From: Pyxicephalus adspersus | Lineage: Eukaryota; Chordata; Amphibia; Anura; Pyxicephalidae | Assembly: GCF_032062135.1 (NCBI RefSeq) | Contig: NC_092866.1 | Span: forward strand, 21,023,407-21,087,406 | Reading direction: 5' to 3' | DNA: 64,000 nucleotides | In this document: positions 24,301 to 34,450 of the stretch, piece after piece | Layout of the letters: each line of letters starts with the position of its first letter | How positions within the stretch are numbered: the first letter of the stretch is position 1 | The notes under the pieces: generated by a model | Seen by the model: the letters and a program-made list of their open reading frames with translations, nothing else | What the model was told of the DNA's origin: nothing | Database searches by the model: none | Made by a program: the position numbers and the translations under genes

Positions 24301-27300
24301 CAGACAAGTTTTTGAGTACCTACAAAGGGAAACAAAAAAATATTGTGTTTAATTATCTTATAATACATAAAGATTTTCTTGGTAATACATAAGAGAACAT
24401 CTTGGACAACACTAGACAATGACAACAAGCATAATATACTATATATAGTGCTGACATAAAAAACTACTAACAATATCGCTTCTATTATGCATTGGCTATA
24501 GGTTTTGGATAGAAACTGATTCCAAAAGGAAGTGTCTTTAATGTGGACACCTGTGTTCATGTAAATAGATAAAACATGCTACTAATACCTGACAGAGGTT
24601 TGATTTCATCCAACTTCTGTTCACCTACTGCTATCTGTAACCCAGCCAAGCCAAAACGATTAACTTCCAAAGGTCGTAATTTGCATTTTTTTTTACTTAG
24701 CCTTGCTTGGTAGTTACCAGTGCCTAAGTCTTTTGGTATTGTTCTTAGGCCCTTGACATTCTAATGTAACCTTTTTTCAATGGGGGAACTCCATGAAATA
24801 ATTTTCAGGTCTTTAGGGAACCCCTGCTATAATTACTATTAGCATTACTGTGGTGATCAATAAGAAAAAAGGCCTCTTACATGGTTAGTCAGTGGGAAGA
24901 ATGCCACCTGTACAGAAAGCCAAAACCATCATTAGTATCTACTAAACTGACAAAGACAAAAATTGCTTTTTGTTCAAGGAACCTCTGGAGAACCTAGGGT
25001 TCCACAGAACTCTTGTTGAGAAACACTGTTCTCCATATAAAAGCAGAGATTTCATAGTAGCTCCAGGTGGCACTTGGGCTCAAGAAGTAATGGTACCTTA
25101 AAATGATCTTACCAATAGGGCTCATATAACATAAATGTATTCACTATTTATATGTTGACACATGAAAAGCTACATAAAGGTTCAATGGTTAGAATCGCTC
25201 CTTAAAGATTTTGCGACATTGGAAGGTCTGTTTGTAATAATTCAATTATTTTCTCTAGTAATATAATCAGGAAAAAAAATGTAGACATCTATAGGTTCCT
25301 AGGGGTTCCGCCATTGGCCTCTGTTGGGTCCCCAAAGGTCGTTTTTTTTATCTCCAGCAGGCTACCACTGAGGGGGAATCATTGAGTAGCAATGGACAGA
25401 CTTATTTCAGCCAGATGGTAATCTCCTAATGTTAGCCAGCAGTGCAGGATGAGAAGAGCAGCTCATCATTCCCAGGTACACATGAGATGGCTGGGGCAAA
25501 TATTTGTTATTTCATGAACCTGCCCAGAGGAATACCTTTTGCATTGAACATGCACTGCTAGTAATACTAGTTTTAGTTTTTTAACAAACACCAATGCATT
25601 ATTAGTGTCTCCAGCAAAGTACATTACCCAAGGCTGAGTTATATTGAATACTATCTGTGCAATTCCATATTTCTGTGTTTTTGCTTAGCTCCGTGATTGT
25701 AGGAAAATTTTCTTCACAGCTTTCTTCCATTACAACCCTGTTTTGTTGTGATTCAGTGGCTTTAGACGCCTGAAAACCAGCAGTGCATATTGCACATTTG
25801 TAAAGCATTTTGGCATCCCTGATATACAGTCATATTGATGCTTTGTTACAGGGTGACATTATTCTGTCCCTGTATCCAAGCTGTGCTGTCACGGTCCCTT
25901 CCGTGACTGAGGTTAGATGATCTGTGAGACAAGCTGCATGTGAGGTTATCTGACTGTCTCTTTGTTTTTACTTGTTTGTGTTGTTTTTTTTTTAATGACC
26001 ACACCTCTTGTATCATCAGCAGGTGATCATTACTGCTCCTCCATTTAGTCTGGCCTCACACTTCATGTTATGCGGTTGATATTCACTTCTGGGATGTGAA
26101 AAGCTGGAGTGTTGTCCTCTCCAGAGTTCCTGCGTCTCTATTTGCTATTAAGATAAGTTGAACTACTTTTGGTGTTTTGTTGTTACTAGGCCTCAGGGAG
26201 ACACTGGTTCTTTCATCAGAGAAGGAACCAGTAGTTTCAAGCACAGTCACTATTCCTAGGGCCTAGGTTCCAGTGTATGAGTATTCCCACCATCAGTGGA
26301 CACTCATATGGTCAGGAGGCAAGGCTAGGTTGGGGTGTCTGTAAGGAGTGACCATTCCCTTTTCCCTAGCCATTGGAGGCCTAGTCCCTTGTATTTACCT
26401 TTCTGTTTCCCTCCCCTCCCTGTATCCAAGCCGTGCTTCTGCATTGTCACTCATCAAAAGGGCATTAAAGAAAGACTACAAGTGTCTGTTTCAGAAGATG
26501 AAGTCCACTGTTGTCACCAGCTTGATGTACAATCTCAATATATACCCGGGTAAATCTTTTCATTACATTTTAAAGTATGTCCCAAAAAAATCATGCAAAT
26601 GTGTATATCAATAGACCCAATTTTAGAAGATATTATGTATATGTACCCCAATTTTTGAAGATATTATCATCCTAAGCCAGTTCATACACTACCAAACTGA
26701 GGATATCACTGGCAATTTAGAGTGTCCTGTAAGGATTTTGAAAAAGACAATGGATGATTTAAATTTTATCTCAAGCTCAATGTCAACTTTTGAAATTAAC
26801 AGTAATCCAATCATGGTGGCATTTACCTTTAAAAATAAATGTTAATTTATTTCTGGTGTTGACATTAGATGGGTACTATTTTAATATTGATAATATATTG
26901 ATATTATATTGATTTTCTTTAGAGTTTCTGTTGTTTATTTGTGCTTAGTCTTTACCAGTTTGTCTTTTTCTAATCCTTCAGTCTCTATAATAAACACTTT
27001 GCAGGTAGGGGTGTATGGGAGCATTCCAAAACCTGCTAAAACTGCATTCCAGACCTAGGATGGTACATAGCTAAAAAGTCAATGGGAAAAATAGATCTGT
27101 GTGCCGAAAACAAAATAGCCGAAGAAATGGCAGTGTTGGTGGACACCATCATTTCTGGGGGGCAGAAAGACGTAGGTGTGGGTCATAATCTGCAAATCTG
27201 TTCATACTTGTAAATTATAGCAAAAGCTCACCAAGGCTGATTCCACTTTAGGTATACATAAGTATATTAAACAATACACATTCTTTCTAAAAAGAAAACT

Positions 27301-27637
27301 CTTCTAAGACAGTTGTTGTCCAAAGGACTCCTTTAAGGCTCCTTTCATCTCCTGTTCCATTGGCACCTAAAAAAATTATAGCCATCATTTTCTGTACCAG
27401 TAACAAAGGTCAAAAAAACAGAGGGGTAAATCCCCTCCACATAGGGACACCAATAGATTCCAACCCTTCCCTACTAAGATTGAGCTGAATATAGAAAACC
27501 TGATGTATTACAAACCAAGAAAGATTTAATTGGTTTCTAATTATTTCCAAGGATTAATCTACAGCGCTGCATAATATGTTGGCGCTATATATATCCTGTT
27601 TATTATTAATAATAATTAATCCTGCATAAAATTAACT

Positions 27638-27668
<31 letters not shown>

Positions 27669-28106
27669 TTCCAATGTTATTTGTCCAAACTACATCGAGT
27701 CTAGTGATCTTGGCTAAAAGATTGTGAATTAAATAATGAGCTACAGTTAATTACAACAGGAAATTCTTGTACAAGAATGTGGATTGCTGAGTCTCAGATA
27801 TTTGTATGTTCTGGTATGGCAGCAAAACATGAAATCAGTATTAGAAAGAAATAAAGGTCTATTTTTAGCAATTAATGTGTGGTAGCGTCTGATGGTTCAG
27901 TCTGCTCCTTGCTTATTTAAACATGACAGTGTTTGCAAAATATCTGTTTTCAGTTATACCTGGCTTTGTGGCCCCTCTAGATTCCGGCAGGTAGCAAAGA
28001 TCTTTTGTGGGGGGTTTGGGCTCTTCAGGAATTGCTGCACAAATTCCAGTCCTATCCCCCTGCTTGAACCAGTGATTAGAACAGATTGGATCTTGAAGTC
28101 AGACAT
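18348..28106 (-). CDS. C-factor/sniffer-like short-chain dehydrogenase, copy A (249 aa), six exons
   Basis: Exons in transcript order are 28106-27960, 24319-24268, 22173-21986, 20319-20182, 18961-18851 and 18461-18348; all are GT-AG and phase-consistent. It is a classical SDR with a Rossmann fold. The cofactor motif is TGSSRGIG (12-19), the structural NNAG is at 95-98, the catalytic-type Asn is N120 in INVVG, the catalytic YRCSK has Tyr171 and Lys175, and HPGWVKTDM follows in exon 5. The C-terminus GTFVDWQGKTIPW is typical of the vertebrate C-factor-like family, which belongs with bacterial CsgA and fly sniffer as cytosolic NAD(P)H-dependent carbonyl reductases. The residue aligning with the catalytic Ser (motif I-N-I-S-S) is Ala151 in V-H-I-S-A, so activity is doubtful. 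ATG 28106 gives the same N-terminal length as copy B. In-frame ATG 28118 would add MQNT. ATG 28169 lies only about 10 bp after a TATA box, upstream of the expected transcription start. The physiological substrate is unknown. Confidence 0.93.
19824..20132. mobile_element. hAT MITE with CAGGGGTGTCAAACTC ends, SDR copy A intron 4
   Basis: Starts CAGGGGTGTCAAACTC and ends GAGTTTGACACTCCCTG. Flanks ttctagag and tactacag match at 6 of 8, an old 8-bp target duplication. The interior repeats gtgggccaaa and its inverse. Confidence 0.75.
21172..21391. mobile_element. Foldback MITE, complete copy
   Basis: Starts ggcctgatttatt and ends aataaatcaggacc. The arms pair through tcatcagtgaacctgggt and acccatgttcactgatga. 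Lies in SDR copy A intron 3. Confidence 0.7.
22395..22610 (+). mobile_element. 5'-truncated SINE copy
   Basis: Starts within the ctcacattctaaaaacatg block and runs to tggtatataaatactgtgtg. It matches the 3' two thirds of the SINE at 3208. The tRNA-like head is missing. Confidence 0.6.
23746..24082. mobile_element. hAT MITE with target duplication, SDR copy A intron 2
   Basis: Begins CAGCGGTCACCAACC and ends GGTTGGCAACCACTG. Flanks atctaaag and atctatag match at 7 of 8. Same family as 4067; it accounts for the 130-residue open frame on the minus strand here. Confidence 0.8.
24770..25032. mobile_element. Unclassified interspersed repeat, copy 1 of 2
   Basis: The segment with tttcaggtctttagggaacc...gaagaatgccacctgtac...cctagggttccacagaac...gttgagaaacactgttct recurs at 56240-56500 in the same order. 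The gttgagaaacactg end resembles a hAT end. The other end is undefined. Confidence 0.5.
25033..27632. other. SDR copy A intron 1, no gene seen
   Basis: Includes a repeat-like block from about 25890 to 26400 that opens with the palindrome TCACGGTCCCTTCCGTGA, as in some frog interspersed repeats. It gives no coding signal. Confidence 0.4.
27633..27663. repeat. (TA)n microsatellite
   Basis: About 12 TA units. Others lie at 7139-7158, 33098-33118 and 44196-44209; the last is the stretch just upstream of SDR copy B. Confidence 0.8.
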
Positions 28107-28172
28107 TGTGTTCTGCATTCCCCAAGGCTCGCCTTCACTCTTCTGCAGCAAAGCAGTCTTTTGTACCAACCC

Positions 28173-28180
28173 TTTTTATA
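28173..28180 (-). promoter_or_regulatory. TATA box of SDR copy A
   Basis: TATAAAAA on the minus strand, 67 bp upstream of the chosen ATG (28106). Transcription would begin near 28145-28152. This puts the upstream in-frame Met at 28169 outside the mRNA and leaves 28118 or 28106 as the start. Confidence 0.65.
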
Positions 28181-29045
28181 GGCTGCTCTTAGTTGGACCC
28201 TGAGTCCTCTTCCTGTGCAGGAAGTAAATGAAACATGATCAGCCAGCAAATTGTCCAACATTTAACACTTTCCTTCTCACTACTATGGTAAATTTGGCAA
28301 ATTTATTTTTTTTTATTTTTTTTTTTTTTTTTAATACTGACTTTTTTAAATACTAATTTTACATATTGATTTTTGTGCAAGTAATAAGTCACCTGCTTCT
28401 TTTAGGTTTCAAAGCCTGGACCCCTTACAAGTCATCGTATGTTCTTCTATTCTCATATTTTCTGATCTGAGTCTTTCCTATATAAGCATGTGTTTCAAAA
28501 ATAAACACTAAGAAAAACTATAGATACATATATTTTGACAGTAAATAAATATTGTAAAATGTGTTATGTTTTTTAAATAATGTTCTCAGCTGCAGCAGCA
28601 ATAAAATACACATATTGCATGAAGGGATGCTATTGGTGGCTCAGTGGGGATGTATTGAACCGCTGCAGAGAGGACACTGCTCAAAGACAGCTGTGGTCCT
28701 CCCTGCAGCCTGTCACCAGGTTGTAAAGTTTATATACTGCTGTTGCAGATAAAAACAAAATTGAAAGAGTGTAATAGTTTGTAGCTCTGAATTATCTTTT
28801 TACATATACCATATAACATGAAATGTTAATGTGAGTTTTAAATATATGTTTTCTTTTTTTGTACATTGCATATCCTGTAGAATGTTCTCCCCAGATTTGT
28901 TTTCAACAGGTTGGGAGGAAGCTATAGCTTGATGGTCCAAGTACAGTGCTAGCGCAGGATTGACTCTGCAGGTCTAAACCTGACCTTATACAGCAAACCT
29001 ACACCAGAGCTCTGCTGAGGCCAATAAGTAGGTAATGATGTAAAC

Positions 29046-29323
29046 CAGCAGTCGCCAACCGGTGGTCCTCAAAAAAATTTTGGTGGTCGTGACTCTTTCT
29101 CCCATATGGAAACAACCTGCCCACTCTCCCATCGCAGGCTCAGACCTGCTTGCCAAACATCCTGGGGGGACAGTACAGCAGGGCTGTGAACAGAACTTTT
29201 GTTGCGTCTACAGCCCTGCGCTTTTATCCCCCCCCTTTGAGTGACACACGGCTCCCCAAGCATGTGCGGTCCGAGTTCAGTGAATTTAGTGGTCCCTGGG
29301 ATCGGAAAGGTTGGCAACCACTG
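29046..29323. mobile_element. hAT MITE with target duplication, upstream of SDR copy A
   Basis: Begins CAGCAGTCGCCAACC and ends GGTTGGCAACCACTG. Flanks atgtaaac and atctaaac match at 7 of 8. Confidence 0.8.
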
Positions 29324-29559
29324 ATCTAAACTTTAGCAAACTTTCAGTGAACGCCTAACTTGTCCGTTCTGCTGGTAGAGGTTCAGGAGTGAAAAGGATA
29401 CACATTCAGTAAAATATGCAAAGTATAAATCTGCTGAAAACACCATGTAGCAATTTTCCATGGTGTAATGTCATGTCTGTTTAAAGACTTCATATTCATA
29501 TTTTATATTTGATAGGGGTCACATGATATTATTTTCTGTCCTCTCCTTCACCCCCCACA

Positions 29560-30245
29560 TTTAGAACATCTCCATGTAGTGCCAGTTTAACTGAGTTTCG
29601 TCTCCAAAATACTCCCCTACCTGTTCTAACTATATTACTGTAACCTCCTCCTCACTGGTATTCCACTAACCCGACTCTCTCCTCTACAATTTATTATGAA
29701 TGCTGCAGCCAGACTCATCCATCCTTCCCTCTGCTCCTCTTCCGCTGCATCTCTTTGTAGTTCTCTTCATTGGCTTCTATTGCACCTGAGAATCAAATTC
29801 ATCTCCTCTGCTTTGCCTTCAAATCTCTTCACAGCTCTTGTCCCACTTACTTTTCTGATGTAAAACAAATACTCCCATAGCTCCTCCAATGACCTCCTCA
29901 CTCATAACCTCATCACAAGCACAGCTCCAAGACTTTCCTAGGGCTGCCCCAACTTTCTGGAACTCTGTTTATTGTCCTATTTGACTTCTACTTTCCACAC
30001 AATTAAAAGAGCACTTAGAATCTTTTCAAACTCATCTACCCATCTTCTGTCATTCATATCCCCCTCCTATTGTGTGCTACTTCCTCTACCTTTTAGACTG
30101 TAAGCTCTTTCAGGCAGAGTCCTCTCCTCCTCCTCTGTCATTGTTTGTATCTGTCTGTCATTTACGACCCCTATTTAATGTACAGCACTGTGTATTATGT
30201 TGGTGGTATATAAATGTTTTTTTAATTATTAATAATAGCAATAAT
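29560..30245 (+). mobile_element. 3' end of an L2/Rex1-type LINE, decayed
   Basis: The plus-strand frame from about 29634 reads YCNLLLTGIPLTRLSPLQ, then FIMNAAARLIHPSL and, further on, SLHWLLLHLRIKF. This is the conserved region after the reverse transcriptase of L2/Rex1/CR1-type LINEs (N-A-A-R-L-I, L-H-W-L, R-I-K-F). Frames break after about 29830. The UTR tail with tgtacagcactgtgtattatg and tatataaatg ends it at 30245. Only the 3' end is present, as usual for these elements. Confidence 0.75.
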
Positions 30246-33200
30246 TTTGATATGCATTTATTTATGAGCTTATGATCCTCGTGTCTTACCAAAGACTTGC
30301 CTGGACCTATGTTTTAGTGGTGTTTGTTTCAGACTTCACAAAGGTAGATTCATAATGTACTGCCTGTTGTCATATATGGAAAATGTACATCACGGTCGAT
30401 GTAAGGCCACATAGATGACTATGTCTCCTAATACAACAGACATTATGCTTAGAAATGAAGAACACACACACACATGCATAAAAAGACACAGTGGTCCATT
30501 GAGTGCGCTGATGTGATCTTTATTTTCTTTTTTTTCCTTTTTATATATAGATCAGAATTTGTTCCAAGCACTTTAATTAAATTCTTCAGCCATGACCTTT
30601 GCCTTCTTAAGTCAAGACTGCACATATAAATTTCAGTGAATCAGCAGTCTCTGTAACACACAGAAAGGATGCACCACCTGCTGCTCTTCAGTCCTCCTAT
30701 GAATGCCCCCTTAGCCAGTCATTTTGATACCTACCAAAAAGTTTTTTAATGTCATACACAGTGCAGATACATTTTCACAGCTGCAGTGATACTAATCCAA
30801 ACACGGCTGCTGCATGTTTGAAAGAAAAAAAAAACTTGTTACCCCTCCTAATGATATAAGTCAAAGTACACAGACAGACTCCTTTGCTGTACCTGTAGTG
30901 ATCTGACTTTGAGAGCCACAGCCTTTATCTAGTAATATAATTCTTCTATTTGTATGGCCCTATAACCAACGCACAGCAATTGGGATGTTTGTGTTTACTT
31001 GGGGGGAGGAAACCTTTTATTGTGAAATAAATATAAAAAAAAAATAGTAAAGAATATATTAGAATATGCATTCATAAGAATTTTTAAAACTCAGAAATGT
31101 TAACTTCTTTTCAGTCTACAAAAGTCCTAGTTTGTTGAAAGGTCAGTGACCAGATCATTTTATTATCCTAGACTAACTGTCTTCTATGATCAGTGGAGCC
31201 TAGATGAAGAAAATTAAATAATGAATATCCTGTCATGGACATTAAAATTTATTAAGCTAGTATGATCTAAGATAATTTTATGTCAAATAATCAAATAATA
31301 AATTATGTAATTTATACTGTTCCGGCATATGAATAATTCTCAAATGGAGACTTTGAGTCTACATTCACCAGTGAATATGGCATTCTATTGCTTTTTAGTA
31401 ATTGTAAGGTAAAGATGCCTTGTGGGTCCTTCCTTAAATTGTATATTTTTGTTAAAGGAACTAATTGGGATTCGGTGGTCATTGTTAAAGTTGACCCCAT
31501 AACCCCAAATGAGCTGCTTTCCTAGGTCTTTTCTACCTATGGATAGATAGCTTGGATCGCATTGAACAAGGGTGGGCAGGGGCTGGAGCAGCAGTTGATA
31601 GTGGGAAATGGAGCGAAATACAATTTAAAATTATACACAGAGCTTAAAGTGCTTTTCATATTCACAACTCTACACCAGTTGAAGCACAGTGCCTTACTAG
31701 CTGGCCAAAATTAACGGCTTAGTAACTTAGAATACTCCCTGTGGCAGTGTCCTGCTATAGCCAACTTCTGGAAAGATACTTTTGAACTTATGAACACTGT
31801 CACTTCTGGCAACTATGTTCTATCCCTGTCTGTGGCTATTTTTCATGTTAGCACCTCTGTTGATTGACCTACGGGACAGCAACACCTTTAGTAATTCAAG
31901 AATTTGTTTGTTAGCTGCAAAAACTGTATAATGAATATTTGTCTCTTTAAAACTCCCCCCACGGTTGCTCGGTTGACACAGACCCTCCACAAGTTCATTC
32001 TCATGGAAAAGCTTTATGCTTATAAACACCCTAATACACATAATTTTTTTTTCCAGGTGTGGCTTACATTTTTCTAAAACATACTTTAAATCCTGAATGT
32101 CGCAATTCAAACCTTTTGTGGTACGCCATGGAATGACATTTACACCCCTTCTTCCTGCACAGCCTCACAACTTTTCTTACCCTGTATCTCTCTATTTCAT
32201 TGATAAAGACATATACACGTCCACCCTCATTTATTACAGTAGTTGAACGACCAACCTAACCCCCTGTACAATCCTCTACCCCAATCTTCCTTTTCTTTTC
32301 CCTCCTTTGGTTATGTTTACTTTTTTCCTTGATTCCATCCTTACTTGTCCCCATAATTCTAAAAATTCCTCTCACTGGTATAAAAATAGGACCAGATTTT
32401 GTGGCTGTAGGTGAACTCTTCCATACACAACCATTACATATATGTATCCAAAGTGTCACCCCTTTGGAAGAATATAACTTACTGGATCACTTACATCAAC
32501 AGTCTACTTCCTTCTGTAAGCGCGGGTCCCTCTTCTCCTGAAATGCCCACACGACCTCTGTCTTCATTGGCTGAAAGCCATTATCAGTGTTTATCTTTTT
32601 CAGCCAATCAAGGGAGAGGTCGTGAGTGCGAGAACACGTGCCATAGCTCCGCTAGAGGTTCCCAAAGCAGTGTGTACATACAGACTGTTTCCTATAAGGA
32701 CCTCCCCAATCAATGGAGACTTCATTTGGGGACACTGCTCCCAGCAACCCTAGCAGAGCCTGGGCAAGTGTTCTGTACACGTGCCAATGCTCCGCTGGGG
32801 ACTCGGGAACAGTATCCTCATACAAACTCTCCCTTGATTGACTGAAGTAAAAAAAAAAACTCTGATGACTGATCAGCACTAGAGGAGAATGGGGAGACTT
32901 GTCCTCATTGGCCCTCCAGTGCTTGTGGATCCCACACTGTCAGGAGTCCCAAGGCTGTGCTAATGTCATGCAGCCATGGGAATCATCCTTTCATAGTGAG
33001 ACAACCTGTAAAAAAGTAAAAGTACAGGTAAACACCAATCGCATACATATAATAAAAATACTTTAACATTAAAGTCTAGTCTCATTGTTTATGTTTATAT
33101 ATATATATATATATATATTATTTTTTTTTTTAAATTCTTTCAGGGAATGAGAAAGGGGGTTTTATGTACCTCTGTACTCATTCCTTGGGGTTAAAATTTA

Positions 33201-33382
33201 AATTCCTAAAAACGCTTGTAAAAAATTGCGGCAAAACACGTCATATGCGTTTAGTTTTTCAGCGTTATATGTCAAGCTTTAAATTGCCTGTAAAAATGCA
33301 TAAAAACACATATAAATGTGCCATGTAGACCCAGCCTTTTACATGTGACAAACAAGCAAACAATTGCTTTTATGGAACATAC
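30246..33382. other. Intergenic, between the SDR copies, no gene seen
   Basis: Holds the LINE remnant at 31610-31960, an inverted segment around 32520-32850 with attggctgaaagcc / cagccaatcaagg, and otherwise sequence in which I see nothing. The same holds for 33613-37579, apart from the hAT left end at 34366, a TTATTTTGTATTG palindrome at 34024-34053 and a probable transposon with repeated gttcacagaagt blocks at 34860-35350. Confidence 0.5.
31610..31960 (+). mobile_element. C-terminal remnant of an L1/Tx1-type LINE ORF2
   Basis: Plus-strand frames read K-W-S-E-I-Q-F-K-I-I-H-R-A near 31610, L-W-Q-C-P-A-I-A-N-F-W-K near 31740, and I-C-L-L-A-A-K near 31900. They follow in the order found at the C-terminus of frog L1/Tx1 LINE ORF2, where W-x-C-P-x-I-x-x-F-W is conserved. 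Stops and shifts break the frame. Upstream and downstream limits are uncertain. Confidence 0.5.
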
Positions 33383-33427
33383 CTGATGATTTCCACTTTG
33401 GCCTGTACAAGTTGCAAAGATGTTTGT
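33383..33427 (-). pseudogene. Decayed 3' half of SDR exon 1 (relic 2)
   Basis: On the minus strand this reads N-I-F-A-T-C-T-G-Q-S-G-N-H-Q followed by a gtatgtt donor. It matches the end of SDR exon 1 (IFATCRN...Q then gtata) in sequence and phase. The upstream half is replaced by an AT-rich ATT/TAT microsatellite. It lies 121 bp from relic 1 and shares the run GCAACTTGTA with it, so the two may be a small tandem duplication or two separate lost copies. Confidence 0.6.
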
Positions 33428-33503
33428 ATATACATTATTATTATTATTATACATACAGCAAATTTTAATAAAATATACAAATATTGGACCTAATACAATA
33501 TAC

Positions 33504-33612
33504 CTGACTTTAGATCTCTATTTGGTCTCTACAAGTTGCAAGCATGTTCTGTAATAAATTTCAGAAACTGCTGAACAAACTCGGTCCAATTCCTTTGTTG
33601 GATCCAGGCCCA
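33504..33612 (-). pseudogene. Decayed exon 1 of a lost SDR paralogue (relic 1)
   Basis: Read on the minus strand, the sequence encodes G-S-N-K-G-I-G. After a one-base loss it continues E-F-V-Q-Q-F-L-K, then A-T-C-R-D-Q, ending C-A-G before a gtatatt donor. Copy A exon 1 has [16 protein letters not shown], then IFATCRN, ending CAG before gtataac. A frameshift after GIG and a stop (TAA) just before the donor show it is dead. No exons 2-6 were found beside it. It is in the same orientation as copies A and B and sits between them, so it marks an extra, lost gene copy. Confidence 0.75.
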
Positions 33613-34365
33613 AATATGTTGTCGATCTAAAGAAATGGCATTTTACTTTGGCTCACTATAAGTGCTGATGATGTCTATATACTTCTCACACATTTAATTA
33701 TCTCTTTCTTCTATATGACTGGGAAAAATTTCACCAAGCAAATAAAACATGCTGTTGCTATTTAAGTTCATTTCTGTCCGGATTTATATGTATAAAAGCG
33801 GTACATTTATAAAGGTATTAAAATTTATTTTACCTGTAATTCTGTACAGGTAAATACAGTACCTGTAATTTTTAGGCATATCTCACCGAAATATGTCCAA
33901 TATTTATTAAATTTATTAATAAACTTTAAATTAAAAAAAACACAAAAATCTGTTAAAACAAGGGTGCATAAATAAATAAAAAAAAATGAAAATAATGATT
34001 ACATGGTATTGGATACAATAGAGTTATTTTGTATTGAATCCAATACAAAATAATTTGAAATTCCCCCCACGCTACCGTAAGCACTGACGTCACGGGGATC
34101 TCCCAGGAGACATCTGCGCTCTTGCCGGGGGACAGATCAGACGAAGAGGACACGCAGCCACAGGATGGGCATGGACAGGCAGAACACTGGAGGACACCGA
34201 TGGGACCAGGTAAACCACTTTCAGCAGGTTTTTTTTTGCCCTGAGCCACACTCAGGCTTACTGCTCAGGAGGTTTAAAACAACCCAGTCCACGTTATCTT
34301 AGGACATTTATTATTGAGTGCCAAATATGTATGTACATGTATGACAGGTATAACGTTTAGATCAG

Positions 34366-34450
34366 TGGTGTCCAACCTTTTTTTATCTGGGGGCCGCATT
34401 TGACATTGGGATAAAACTTGCAAGCCACAATGAAAACAAACATTAAAGAT
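34366..34450 (+). mobile_element. Left end of a hAT-like element
   Basis: CAGTGGTGTCCAACC followed by tctgggggccgcatttgac resembles hAT starts of the gtgtc(a/c)aac group. No right end was identified. Confidence 0.4.

Noticed and set aside
28106..28169. Upstream Met codons for SDR copy A at 28169 and 28118
   Set aside because: 28169 is only about 4-11 bp from the TATA box, so it should not be in the mRNA. 28118 remains possible but gives four extra residues not matched in copy B; 28106 was preferred.
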